A stretch of DNA of 41,730 nt from CALEMW01 sp035447065 (GTDB lineage: Bacteria > Krumholzibacteriota > Krumholzibacteriia > LZORAL124-64-63). The position numbers and the translations under genes are program-made. This document shows, one piece after another, positions 34,420 to 41,642 of this stretch (positions are counted from its first letter, which is position 1; each line of letters opens with the position of its first letter). Under the pieces are notes generated by a model that made no database searches, had not been told where the DNA came from, and was given only the letters and a program-made list of their open reading frames with translations. The stretch is from the NCBI GenBank assembly GCA_035447065.1, contig DAOTGJ010000030.1, positions 1 to 41,730 on the forward strand, read 5' to 3'.

Positions 34420-35004
34420 ATGAACCACGTGCTGCCCGAACTCCCGTACGCCAAGAACGCCCTGGAGCCCCACATCTCCGCCGAGACGCTGGAGTACCAC
34501 CACGACAAGCACCACGCGGCGTACGTGACCAACCTGAACGGCCTGATCCCGGGCACCGAGTTCGAGAACCTGAGCCTCGAGGACATCATCAAGAAGGCGC
34601 CCGCCGGCGGCGTGTACAACAACGCGGCCCAGGTCTGGAACCACACCTTCTACTTCTCCGGCCTCAGCGGTCAGGGCGGCGGCAAGCCCGAGGGCGCGTT
34701 GGCCAAGGCCATCGACGCCGCCTGGGGCTCCTTCGAGGCCTTCCAGGAGGCGTTCACCAAGTCGGCGGCCACCAACTTCGGCTCCGGCTGGACCTGGCTG
34801 GTGAAGAAGGGCGACGGCAGCCTGGCCATCGTCAACACCGACGACGCCGACAGCGTCATCAAGGGCAGCGACACGCCCGTGCTGGTGATCGACGTGTGGG
34901 AGCACGCCTACTACATCGACAAGCGCAACGCGCGTCCCAAGTACATCGAGTCCTGGTGGAACGTGGTGTGCTGGAAGACCGCCGCGGAGCGCTTCGCCGG
35001 CTAG
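34420..35004 (+). CDS. sodB: Superoxide dismutase, Fe type
   Basis: 194 residues, start preceded by AAGGAGAGCG. It converts superoxide to oxygen and peroxide in the cytoplasm. Metal ligands are visible: His in LEYHHDKHH, His in VWNHTF, and D/H in VIDVWEHAYYID. The NNAAQVWNHTFYF segment, with Gln at the second-sphere position before the ligand His, favours iron over manganese. There is no signal peptide. A strong hairpin terminator follows, shared with the small leftward gene beyond it. Confidence 0.97.
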   Translation: MNHVLPELPYAKNALEPHISAETLEYHHDKHHAAYVTNLNGLIPGTEFENLSLEDIIKKAPAGGVYNNAAQVWNHTFYFSGLSGQGGGKPEGALAKAIDAAWGSFEAFQEAFTKSAATNFGSGWTWLVKKGDGSLAIVNTDDADSVIKGSDTPVLVIDVWEHAYYIDKRNARPKYIESWWNVVCWKTAAERFAG

Positions 35005-35033
35005 GCCGCGCCCGGATCCGCGCAGGCATGAGA

Positions 35034-35064
35034 ACGGGGCCGTCTCCCAGGGAGGCGGCCCCGT
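35034..35064. terminator. Bidirectional terminator after sodB
   Basis: A 14-bp stem ACGGGGCCGTCTCC (35034-35047) with GGAGGCGGCCCCGT (35051-35064), one G.U pair, loop CAG. Confidence 0.7.
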
Positions 35065-35086
35065 CTGCATGAGGGCGGTCGCGGGA

Positions 35087-35176
35087 TCAGAGGCGCGTCA
35101 CGGCGGCCGTGCCCAGCGCCAGCAGCAGCGGCAGCAGGAGGGCCAGGGCGGTGCGCAGCAGGAAGCGCAGGGACAT
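35087..35176 (-). CDS. 29-residue single-pass membrane microprotein
   Basis: A tiny frame from ATG 35176 to TGA 35087 encodes MSLRFLLRTALALLLPLLLA plus nine residues (LGTAAVTRL). Arginines precede one strongly hydrophobic helix and an Arg lies near the end, so it is a candidate membrane microprotein. Support: CGGAG about nine bases before the ATG; a TTGCAT-N17-TATCTT promoter at 35224-35252 about 45 bases upstream; and a bidirectional terminator just after the stop. No homolog is recalled. A leftover signal peptide is the main alternative. Confidence 0.5.
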   Translation of the reverse strand: MSLRFLLRTALALLLPLLLALGTAAVTRL

Positions 35177-35223
35177 GATCGGGGCTCCGTTCCCGGGCGG
35201 GGTTTCGAGACTGCGAAGGGCGG

Positions 35224-35252
35224 AAGATAGGCGGCCCGATCCAGATATGCAA
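35224..35252 (-). promoter_or_regulatory. Promoter of the microprotein gene with overlapping palindrome
   Basis: On the minus strand TTGCAT (35252-35247), 17 bases, TATCTT (35229-35224). GATAT-N5-ATATC (35244-35258) overlaps the -35 and could bind a repressor. Confidence 0.5.
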
Positions 35253-35336
35253 AATATCAGCGGGACCCGTCGGATTCCTGTATCCTTTCGTAGCCGGACG
35301 GCGGGGGTGCCGCCCGCGCCATCCCGGGGGTGATCC

Positions 35337-36581
35337 ATGATTCCGATTCCTGTACGCCTGACCTCCCTGCTCCTGATCCTGCTGCTCGCCCTGGCCGGCT
35401 GCTCGGACCAGAGCGGCCCGGAACCCGGCGATGTGCTGGGCGACGTGAACCCGGTCGGCGGCAGCGCCACCCTCAAGAGCCTGTCCGCCCAGGACGCCGA
35501 CGGCGTGCCCGTGCCCGTGGAGCTGCTCTCCGGCGAGGTGCGCTGGGAGAACGAGGGCGAGTCCGTGATCCTGGACGTGCACCTGCGCAACGCCGGCGAG
35601 CGGCCCCTGGGCCTGCCCGTCACCGTGTGGATCGGCGGCTTCCAGCCCGACTCGGTCTGGCCCCGCGACGCCGACGTGGAGACCCCCACCCTGCCCGGCG
35701 AGCCCACGTACTACGGCTGGGAGTTCGGCGCCCTGGACGGCGGCGACATGATCCTGGAGCCGGGCGAGACCACCGCCCAGCGCACCTGGACCTTCCACGA
35801 TCCCGGCCAGGTCCCCTTCACCTTCGGCGGCTGGATCGAGGCGCCCCCGAGCGGCGGCGCCGTGCTGGGCGGCCTGGGCTTCTTCGATGAGAACGGCGAC
35901 GGCCAGCCGTCCTTCGGCGAGGAGCCCTTCAGCGGCTACAGCGTGCGCGTGACCCGTCCCGACGGCCTGGTGGTGGAGCGCGCGGCGTATGCGGACGGCC
36001 GCTGGGAGGTGCCCCTGCTGGGCACGGGCCTGCACACGGTGCGCTACTTCCCGTATATCGACGGCGGCCCCGTGCCGCTGCCCCTGACCACGCCCAACCC
36101 GCGCCAGGTCATCATCACGCCGGACGACACCGGCCGTCCCCAGTCGTTCACGGCGGCGCACCTGGGCCTGGACCGTCCCATCGCCGTGCCCCTGCAGCCC
36201 ATCGTGCTGACCGATGTGCCCGCCGATTCCCTGCGTTTCGCGCCGTGGACCCTGCATTCCCTGGCTCTGCGCGAGGACCGGGTGCTGCACCTGAACGTGG
36301 AGTACAGCGGCTGCGGCCCCGAGCATCCGTTCACGCTCTACGCCGTGGGCGGGTTCATGGAGTCCATGCCGCCGCGCGTGCGGCTGGTCCTGGTGCACGA
36401 GCTGGACGAGGACTGCGACGCCGCCTGGACCCAGGACCTGGCCTTCGGCCTCTTCCCGCTCTGGGACGCGTACCTGGAAGCCTACGGCCCCGGCGAGCTG
36501 ATCTGCGAGCTGGCGGGGTACGACGGCGAGCTGCACGAGTTCACCTTGGGGATCTATCCGCCCGACAAGCCCCGCGACTGA
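35337..36581 (+). CDS. Lipoprotein of unknown function
   Basis: 414 residues with GGGGGTGA upstream. Lipobox LALAGC with C21. About 45-165 is a beta-sandwich (VRWENEGESVILDVHLRNAGERPLG). About 178-235 resembles an SdrD-B-like beta domain with a Ca-loop-like entry (FFDENGDGQPSFGEEPFSGY). The C-terminal part (about 310-414) has CGPEHPFTLYAVGGF ... LVHELDEDCDAAW ... GELICEL, containing three cysteines that may pair. I know similar tails in uncharacterised bacterial lipoproteins but no function. It is a lipid-anchored envelope protein with a terminator after it. Confidence 0.8.
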   Translation: MIPIPVRLTSLLLILLLALAGCSDQSGPEPGDVLGDVNPVGGSATLKSLSAQDADGVPVPVELLSGEVRWENEGESVILDVHLRNAGERPLGLPVTVWIGGFQPDSVWPRDADVETPTLPGEPTYYGWEFGALDGGDMILEPGETTAQRTWTFHDPGQVPFTFGGWIEAPPSGGAVLGGLGFFDENGDGQPSFGEEPFSGYSVRVTRPDGLVVERAAYADGRWEVPLLGTGLHTVRYFPYIDGGPVPLPLTTPNPRQVIITPDDTGRPQSFTAAHLGLDRPIAVPLQPIVLTDVPADSLRFAPWTLHSLALREDRVLHLNVEYSGCGPEHPFTLYAVGGFMESMPPRVRLVLVHELDEDCDAAWTQDLAFGLFPLWDAYLEAYGPGELICELAGYDGELHEFTLGIYPPDKPRD

Positions 36582-36609
36582 CCGCCCGCGGTTCATCGCC
36601 CGTGAAGCG

Positions 36610-36641
36610 GAGGGCCCCGGCTGCGGCCGGGGTCCTCTTTT
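36610..36641 (+). terminator. Rho-independent terminator after the lipoprotein gene
   Basis: Stem GAGGGCCCCGG (36610-36620) with CCGGGGTCCTC (36627-36637), one G.U pair, then TTTT. Confidence 0.85.
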
Positions 36642-36701
36642 GCGTTGGTGCCGGGGAGCGGGGGTGTCATGCTGACGGGCATCCCGAACCGGAGGTCATC
36701 C

Positions 36702-37739
36702 ATGCGCCATGTCCATCTGCTCCTGATCCTCGCCCTGGCCGCGCCCGCGGCGGCGGACACGTTCGAGGCCGTGTCGCCCAGCCACGCCGTCTTCTTCAGC
36801 CCCGTGGGCGCCACCGCCGACGCCATGGGCGGCGGAATGGCCGCGGCGTGGGACGAGCCGGGATCGGCCTACTGGGGCCCGGCGCGGCCGGGTGCGCCCG
36901 CGGACGGCGTGGAGCTGGGCTGGAACCACCAGGCGGACTACGCCGATCTCCATCGCACGACCCTGGCCATGCGCGCGGACTGGCGGCGCGCCACGGTCTC
37001 GCTGCTCCACGACGACTGGGGCCCCGACCGCATGGAGATCACCACGGCCTTCCAGCCCCAGGGCACCGGCGAGTTCTACGACCTGGACGCCGTCTCCACC
37101 GTGCTGGCCGTCTCCGTGGAGACGCGTCGCTGGCGGGGGCCGCAGGGCGACACGGCCCTGAGCCTGGGCGCGGGCTTCCGCAGCCACCGGCGCCTGGTGG
37201 CGGAGTTCGAGGACACGTGGAACGACGTGGACGCCGGCGCCGTGCTCGCCTACCGCGCCCATGATCCGCGCGCCGTGGGCCTGCGCGCCTGGAGCGTGGG
37301 CGTGGCCGCCACGGCCCTAGGCGGCGACGACATGGTGCTGGGCGTGGACACGTTCCCGTCCCAGGGCCACCGCCGCGTGGGCGGCCGCGTGGAATGGGCC
37401 CCGTCCGCCGAGCCGGCGAACGGCCGCACGCTGCTGCTGCTCACGGGCACGCTGGACTGGCAACGCGTCCGTCAGGACGGCTGGCTCTACGACGCCGATT
37501 GGCTGGTGGGCGCGGAGGTCCTCTGGCTGGAGGCCGTGGCGTTCCGCTACGGCTGGAGGGATTTCGACGAGAACCGCGGCCTGGCCCTGGGCGGCACGTC
37601 GTTCGGCTTCGGCCTGCGCCACGCGTTGCTGGACGGGCGCCTGCTCCTGCGCGCCGACATGACGGTCATCGACCTGCAGGACACCTTCGTCCAGGACACC
37701 CTGGAGCTCTACGCCCTGCGCGCCGGCTGGAGTTTCTAG
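36702..37739 (+). CDS. Outer-membrane beta-barrel protein, PorV/UPF0164-like
   Basis: 345 residues from ATG 36702, preceded by GGAGG; an in-frame ATG at 36645 lacks a site. Signal peptide about 1-17. The early motif AVFFSPVGATADAMGGGMAAAWDEPGSAYWGPA is typical of the PorV/FadL-like barrels that begin with a small Asn/Pro-rich plug. Alternating strands follow, and the protein ends in Phe (LRAGWSF), the outer-membrane insertion signature. Such barrels transport hydrophobic molecules or act as export partners (PorV in T9SS). Which applies here is unknown. Confidence 0.82.
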   Translation: MRHVHLLLILALAAPAAADTFEAVSPSHAVFFSPVGATADAMGGGMAAAWDEPGSAYWGPARPGAPADGVELGWNHQADYADLHRTTLAMRADWRRATVSLLHDDWGPDRMEITTAFQPQGTGEFYDLDAVSTVLAVSVETRRWRGPQGDTALSLGAGFRSHRRLVAEFEDTWNDVDAGAVLAYRAHDPRAVGLRAWSVGVAATALGGDDMVLGVDTFPSQGHRRVGGRVEWAPSAEPANGRTLLLLTGTLDWQRVRQDGWLYDADWLVGAEVLWLEAVAFRYGWRDFDENRGLALGGTSFGFGLRHALLDGRLLLRADMTVIDLQDTFVQDTLELYALRAGWSF

Positions 37740-38266
37740 GGCAGCCCCGGCAGATACTTCTCGTCGATCACGTTCAGGTGGTGCGCCTCGTGTCCGGCGA
37801 TGATCCAGGCCATGGCGCCCACCGTGAACCGCCGGCCGCCGCCGCTCACGCCGCGGCGCGTCAGGGCGTCGGCGTCCACCGTGCGGAAGAAGTGCAGGGT
37901 GGTGGAGCGCACCAGCCAGAACTCCTCCAGCAGATCCTCCAGGTCCAGCTCGTCGTGGGGGGCCATGGCCTCCCAGGCGTCCTGGTCGAAGCCCGGCTGC
38001 CGCGTGCGGTCGCCGCGGGCGGCGGCCATGGCGCGGTAGAGCAGCACGCGCTCCGTGTCGATCAGATGGCCCAGCACCTGCTTCAGCGACCACTTGCCGT
38101 CGTCGTAGCGGAAGCGCGCGTCGGCGTCGCCGATGTCCTCCAGCAGCGCGATGGTCTCCTCGCCCTGCGACGCCAGGATCTCCAGGATGTCGCCGCCGGG
38201 CACGTGACGCAGGTAGCCGCCGAAGGAGGCGCAGTAGTCGGCGGGAAGCGGTCGCGGGATGAACAT
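37736..38266 (-). CDS. DinB-family protein
   Basis: 176 residues. A four-helix DinB fold is supported by WSLKQVLGHLIDTERVLLYRAM (helix-2 His) and MAWIIAGHEAHHLNVIDEKYL with the paired C-terminal His of the metal site. The spacing matches the DinB_2 / YfiT-type thiol-transferase-like group; activity is unknown. It starts 11 bases after the SpmA/SpmB-like gene's stop, so the two are co-transcribed. Its stop overlaps the convergent barrel gene by four bases. Confidence 0.9.
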   Translation of the reverse strand: MFIPRPLPADYCASFGGYLRHVPGGDILEILASQGEETIALLEDIGDADARFRYDDGKWSLKQVLGHLIDTERVLLYRAMAAARGDRTRQPGFDQDAWEAMAPHDELDLEDLLEEFWLVRSTTLHFFRTVDADALTRRGVSGGGRRFTVGAMAWIIAGHEAHHLNVIDEKYLPGLP

Positions 38267-38277
38267 GGGGGCGTCTC

Positions 38278-39495
38278 CTAGGTGAAGAAGAGGGTGCCGA
38301 TGAGGATGGCGGCCGTCAGCCCGGCCAGGTCCGCGGCCAGCCCGCACGGCGCGGCGTAGCGCGTGCGCCGGATGCCCACGCTGCCGAAGTACACGGCCAG
38401 CACGTAGAACGTGGTCTCGGTGCTGCCCTGCATGATACTCGCGATGCGGCCCGCCAGCGAATCGGCCCCGTGGACCTGCATGGTCTCGATGAGCATGCCC
38501 CGCGCCCCGCTCCCGCTCAGCGGCTTCATGAGCGCGGTGGGCAGCGCGTCCACCCAGGCGTGGTCGCCCGCCAGCGCGCGCACCCCGTCCAGCGCCAGGT
38601 CCAGCGCCCCGCTCGCCCGCAGCATGCCCACGGCCACCAGCATGGCCACCAGGTAGGGGATGATGCCCACGGCCACCTGGAACCCGTCCTTGGCGCCGTC
38701 CACGAAGGTCTCGTACACGGGCGCGCCCTTGCGCGCCGCCGCCACCGCGAATCCCACCATCACGCCCGCCAGCAGCACGTTGGCGATGAGCGACGACGCG
38801 GCCTCCACCTGCCCCTGCGCCATCCCCGCGAACCACACCGTGAGCCCCGCCACCACGGCGGTCATGGCCCCCAGGTAGCCCAGCACCACCGGCTGGAACA
38901 GGTTGCGCCGCTGCACCGCGGCGGTGACCAGCAGCCCGGCCAGGGTGCTGCAGAAGGTGGCGATGAGGATGGGCAGGAACACGTCGGTAGGATCGGCCGC
39001 GCCCATCTGCGCGCGGTAGGCGAAGACCGTCACCGGCAGCAGGGTGACCGACGAGGTGTTGATCACAAGGAAGAGGATCTGGTCGTCGCTGGCCGTGTCC
39101 GGCGAGGGGTTCAGGGTCTGCAGCTCGCGCATGGCCTTCAGGCCCAGGGGCGTGGCGGCGTTGTCCAGCCCCAGCGCGTTGGCCGCCATGTTCATGACGA
39201 TGGCGCCTTCGGCAGGATGCCCCGCCGGCACCGACGGGAACAGCCGCCGCAGCAGCGGCGCGAAGGCCCGGGCCAGCAGGTCCACCAGCCCGCCGGCCTC
39301 GCCCAGCTTCATGAAGCCCAGCCACAGGGCCATGACCCCGGTGAGGCCCAGGGAGATCTCGAAGGCGGTCTTGGCCATGTCGAAGGCCGCCGCGGTCACG
39401 TCGGCGAACGCGCCGGGGTTGCCGAGCGCGACGGCCTGGACCGTGGCGGAGGCCAGGGACAGGACGAGGAGGGCGAGCCAGATTCGGTTGAGCAT
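38278..39495 (-). CDS. SpmA/SpmB-like nucleoside-recognition membrane protein
   Basis: 405 residues and about ten hydrophobic segments. Two Gate (nucleoside recognition) domains are joined: the SpmA-like half has FEISLGLTGVMALWLGFMKL and MNMAANALGLDNAATPLGLKAM, the SpmB-like half has FQVAVGIIPYLVAMLVAVGM and MQGSTETTFYVLAVYFGSVG. In Bacillus, SpmA and SpmB are separate and needed for spore core dehydration. Fused forms are common in non-spore-formers, where the role is unknown, probably transport. No spore genes are seen here. Confidence 0.88.
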   Translation of the reverse strand: MLNRIWLALLVLSLASATVQAVALGNPGAFADVTAAAFDMAKTAFEISLGLTGVMALWLGFMKLGEAGGLVDLLARAFAPLLRRLFPSVPAGHPAEGAIVMNMAANALGLDNAATPLGLKAMRELQTLNPSPDTASDDQILFLVINTSSVTLLPVTVFAYRAQMGAADPTDVFLPILIATFCSTLAGLLVTAAVQRRNLFQPVVLGYLGAMTAVVAGLTVWFAGMAQGQVEAASSLIANVLLAGVMVGFAVAAARKGAPVYETFVDGAKDGFQVAVGIIPYLVAMLVAVGMLRASGALDLALDGVRALAGDHAWVDALPTALMKPLSGSGARGMLIETMQVHGADSLAGRIASIMQGSTETTFYVLAVYFGSVGIRRTRYAAPCGLAADLAGLTAAILIGTLFFT

Positions 39496-39597
39496 GGGTG
39501 GGAGAGTAGCTCAGGGGGGTGGGGGTGTCATGGGGGAAGGTGGGTGCTGATCTTGCGTTGCGGGGAGGGGGCAAGGGAGTGGGTCGTGTGGATGCGC

Positions 39598-39635
39598 TTG
39601 TCTTCTGTGCATAAATAAGGTATAATTAATATACC
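39598..39635 (+). promoter_or_regulatory. Promoter with operator before the solitary antitoxin
   Basis: TTGTCT (39598-39603), 17 bases, consensus TATAAT (39621-39626). The -10 lies inside a perfect palindrome GGTATA-N5-TATACC (39619-39635), a likely operator for the ribbon-helix-helix antitoxin made from this transcript. Confidence 0.7.
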
Positions 39636-39701
39636 ATAAAGGTGGTGCTGGCATGGAGTTATGCCCGGCGGGAGGAGATCGAGATCTATGAAGACGCGTG
39701 A
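39630..39701 (+). pseudogene. Possible C-terminal remnant of a BrnT-type toxin
   Basis: The frame ending at TGA 39699 reads VVLAWSYARREEIEIYEDA. It overlaps the antitoxin start by 14 bases, the usual brnT/brnA junction, and the ARR..E.E.YED ending resembles BrnT C-termini. Only about 23 codons remain after an upstream stop, and a promoter lies directly before it, so the toxin body appears deleted. A chance frame cannot be excluded. Confidence 0.35.
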
Positions 39702-39924
39702 GTTCGACGAGCGGTTCGACGGTGGCGAAGACATCACCGGGGAGCTGGATCTGGCGCAGGCGGAGCGACCGAATCAGGAGCCGCGTCGGGTCAACGTGGA
39801 TTTCCCCACGTGGATGGTGGAGGCGTTGGATCGGGAGGCGAAACGGCTCGGGGTGACGCGGCAGTCGATCATCAAGGTATGGATCGCGGAGATGTTGGAG
39901 AGGCGGAAGGTGAGCGTGTCCTGA
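39688..39924 (+). CDS. Solitary CopG/BrnA-type ribbon-helix-helix antitoxin
   Basis: 78 residues from ATG 39688, after GGAGGAG. The N-terminus (REFDERFDGGEDITGELDLA) is the toxin-binding type of segment seen in BrnT partners. The C-terminus RRVNVDFPTWMVEALDREAKRLGVTRQSIIKVWIAEMLE is a ribbon-helix-helix DNA-binding domain. The partner toxin should precede it but only a fragment is seen. It may persist as an autorepressor acting on the palindrome at 39619, or as an anti-toxin against related systems such as the BrnT at 40612. Confidence 0.85.
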   Translation: MKTREFDERFDGGEDITGELDLAQAERPNQEPRRVNVDFPTWMVEALDREAKRLGVTRQSIIKVWIAEMLERRKVSVS

Positions 39925-39972
39925 CGGTGCGGGACTTGCGGAGTCTTCCGGTCAATCGACAAGGAGGCTCGC

Positions 39973-40359
39973 ATGACCGACCCACGACACCCCCGCCTGC
40001 TCGACCAGATCCGCGCCGCCATCCGCACCCGCCACTACAGCCGCCGCACCGAGCGGGCCTACGTGGCCTGGACCCGCCGCTTCGTCCGCTTCCATGGCCT
40101 GCGCCATCCCGAGGAGCTTGGCGGCCCCGAGGTGACGGCCTTCCTCTCGCACCTGGCGGTGGAGGGCCGCGTGAGCGCCTCCACCCAGAGCCAGGCCCTG
40201 AGCGCCCTGCTCTTCCTTTACAAGCACGTGCTGGAGGTGGGGTACGACATCCGGACGATCCAGGAGCTGCTGGGGCACAAGGACTTGAGCACGACGATGA
40301 TCTACACTCATGTGCTGAACAGCGGGGGGCGGGGGGTGAAGAGTCCGTTGGACGGGTAG
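39973..40359 (+). CDS. Internally deleted integron-type tyrosine recombinase
   Basis: 128 residues with an excellent AAGGAGG. Residues 1-86 are the N-terminal SAM-like arm-binding domain (IRTRHYSRRTERAYVAWTRR ... STQSQALSALLFLYKHVL). From about 87 it jumps to the extreme C-terminus of an integron/IntI-like integrase: EVGYDIRTIQELLGHKDLST, then TMIYTHVLNSGGRGVKSPLD. H102 and the nucleophile Y111 remain, but the region with the catalytic Arg and the HxxR motif, about 190-200 residues in full-length relatives, is missing. It cannot be a working recombinase alone. The frame is intact across the junction. It marks a former mobile or integron region. Confidence 0.8.
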   Translation: MTDPRHPRLLDQIRAAIRTRHYSRRTERAYVAWTRRFVRFHGLRHPEELGGPEVTAFLSHLAVEGRVSASTQSQALSALLFLYKHVLEVGYDIRTIQELLGHKDLSTTMIYTHVLNSGGRGVKSPLDG

Positions 40360-40390
40360 GGTGTGGGGAATACAGGGAGCTCCGCGTCGC

Positions 40391-40609
40391 TCAGTTCTCG
40401 TGGACCCACTCCATAGCCAAGCGACGGCTCTTCGCCGCGCAATCCCGGAGGTAGAGGTTGATCAGCGTCTGGTAGGGGATGCCGACCTCATCGGCGAGAT
40501 CCTTGAAATAAGCGATGGTTCCCTCCTCCAGGCGGATCGTGACCTGCTTCTTGAGGCGGTTGGCGTAGGGGTTCTTCTTGCCTGCGGCGAAATCGTAGGT
40601 CTTGCGCAT
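40391..40609 (-). CDS. brnA: BrnA-type antitoxin
   Basis: 72 residues, two bases after the toxin stop. A basic N-terminus (MRKTYDFAAGKKNPYANRLK) leads to KQVTIRLEEGTIAYFKDLADEVGIPYQTLINLYLRDCA, the BrnA / ribbon-helix-helix pattern. It should bind and neutralise the BrnT encoded upstream and repress the operon at the 19-bp palindrome at 40908. It is the second, complete member of this antitoxin type within 1 kb and differs clearly from the product of 39688. Confidence 0.88.
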   Translation of the reverse strand: MRKTYDFAAGKKNPYANRLKKQVTIRLEEGTIAYFKDLADEVGIPYQTLINLYLRDCAAKSRRLAMEWVHEN

Positions 40610-40611
40610 GG

Positions 40612-40899
40612 CTAGGTGACTCCGTATTGGGCGCGTTCGAGCCTGCTCGCACGGCGCGCCGAGATGATCCGAATGACCGAGGACGGCCCGCGATAGCAAT
40701 GACAGACGACGAGCACCCGCAGCGCCCGACTCATGCCCAGGAGGACGAAGCGGTCCTCGTCGGCGGAGTGGTCCGGGTCGGGGATCAGGCGTCCTTGCTC
40801 GTCGGAGAAGGCCGAGGCCGCTTCCGTGAAAGAAACGCCGTGCTTTTCGAGGTTGCCGGCCGCCTTGCGCGGGTCCCACTCGATTCTGAGTTCTGACAT
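40612..40899 (-). CDS. brnT: BrnT-type ribonuclease toxin
   Basis: 95 residues. The family frame is clear: IEWDPRKAAGNLEKHGVSFTEAASAF at the start, and VIRIISARRASRLERAQY at the end with the conserved RIISARRA strand. BrnT is a RelE-like RNase that blocks translation until bound by BrnA. The predicted transcription start lies within a base or two of ATG 40899, so the message may be leaderless. The antitoxin follows after two bases. Confidence 0.9.
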   Translation of the reverse strand: MSELRIEWDPRKAAGNLEKHGVSFTEAASAFSDEQGRLIPDPDHSADEDRFVLLGMSRALRVLVVCHCYRGPSSVIRIISARRASRLERAQYGVT

Positions 40900-41302
40900 C
40901 TTCGAGTATACCTACAATGTATGTATGATGCAAGAGGCTGGGCCGGATCGCTGGGATTGTGCTCGCGGTGAGGTACCGCTGTGGTCGGAGGGGGCAGTCA
41001 GCTGTTCGATTCTCGAGATCCGAAAAATGCAAAGAGATGGCCAGGGATATCGGGGTGCGCTGAGCCTATTGAGGGTGGGTATTCGGTCTGGTATCTTCTT
41101 GGGGCGGGGGGCGATAGGTCTCACTGCGGTATCTCTGGTACCTGCGTCGGAGATATTCGAGTGGAAACACGCAGAGGCAAATATCCTTCTGGTGTTGTTT
41201 CGTGGCGACATAATGATCTTGGATGGTCTCTGCAAGCCATCTGTTGTAGCTGAGGTACCATTGATTTTATGCCTCCCTTCCCCATAGCCGAACGGTGAGA
41301 TC
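40900..41302. other. About 400 bases of lower-GC DNA without a supported gene
   Basis: Beyond the brnT promoter (40905-40933) I find no convincing gene. The longest candidate starts at ATG 41028 (86 codons to 41287, IGLTAVSLVPASEIFEWKHAEA) but has no good ribosome binding site and no recognised family. Base composition is visibly lower in GC than the left part of the window, consistent with transferred DNA. Confidence 0.4.
40905..40933 (-). promoter_or_regulatory. brnT/brnA promoter with a 19-bp operator
   Basis: On the minus strand TTGCAT (40933-40928), 17 bases, TATACT (40910-40905). ATACCTACAATGTATGTAT (40908-40926) is a near-perfect palindrome between the two elements. Confidence 0.7.
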
Positions 41303-41518
41303 ATGGCCCTTCCAAAGTTCCTATTGCTGCTCGCCGCTGTCGTCACTGCCCTGATCGCCAACTTCAAGCTGAGGAGCGAGACGGCTCCTCCTGTCGGCTC
41401 GGGCGGCTTCATCTGGCCATGGCAAGCTCATGCCCGCTATACGAAGGCCGGCTGGATCGTTCAGGTACTCAGCTACGGGTTCTGGAGCGCATTCCTTGTG
41501 CTCCAGGTTCGAGGCTAG
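41303..41518 (+). CDS. Small membrane protein of unknown function
   Basis: 71 residues with GGTGAGATC before the ATG. Two hydrophobic segments (PKFLLLLAAVVTALIA near 4-19; WIVQVLSYGFWSAFLVLQV near 51-69) flank a short loop (SETAPPVGSGGFIWPWQAHA). I do not recognise the family. It lies in the lower-GC accessory end and is followed after 124 bases by another small hydrophobic start. Confidence 0.55.
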   Translation: MALPKFLLLLAAVVTALIANFKLRSETAPPVGSGGFIWPWQAHARYTKAGWIVQVLSYGFWSAFLVLQVRG

Positions 41519-41642
41519 ACATCCGGCGTTTGGGCTCTCATCGGGCTCGCTCGACAGCCCGGGGAACTGAGCAGCCGAGAAGCCCATGGACCGGAAGCCG
41601 GAACTCGCCGCGGATCGCATGACTCTATCGAGGGAGTACCCG

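Noticed and set aside
41519..41642. Search for attC/attI-type recombination sites next to the integrase fragment and the small genes
   Set aside because: No pair of GTTRRRY / RYYYAAC core sites could be found by eye, so I do not call an integron array.
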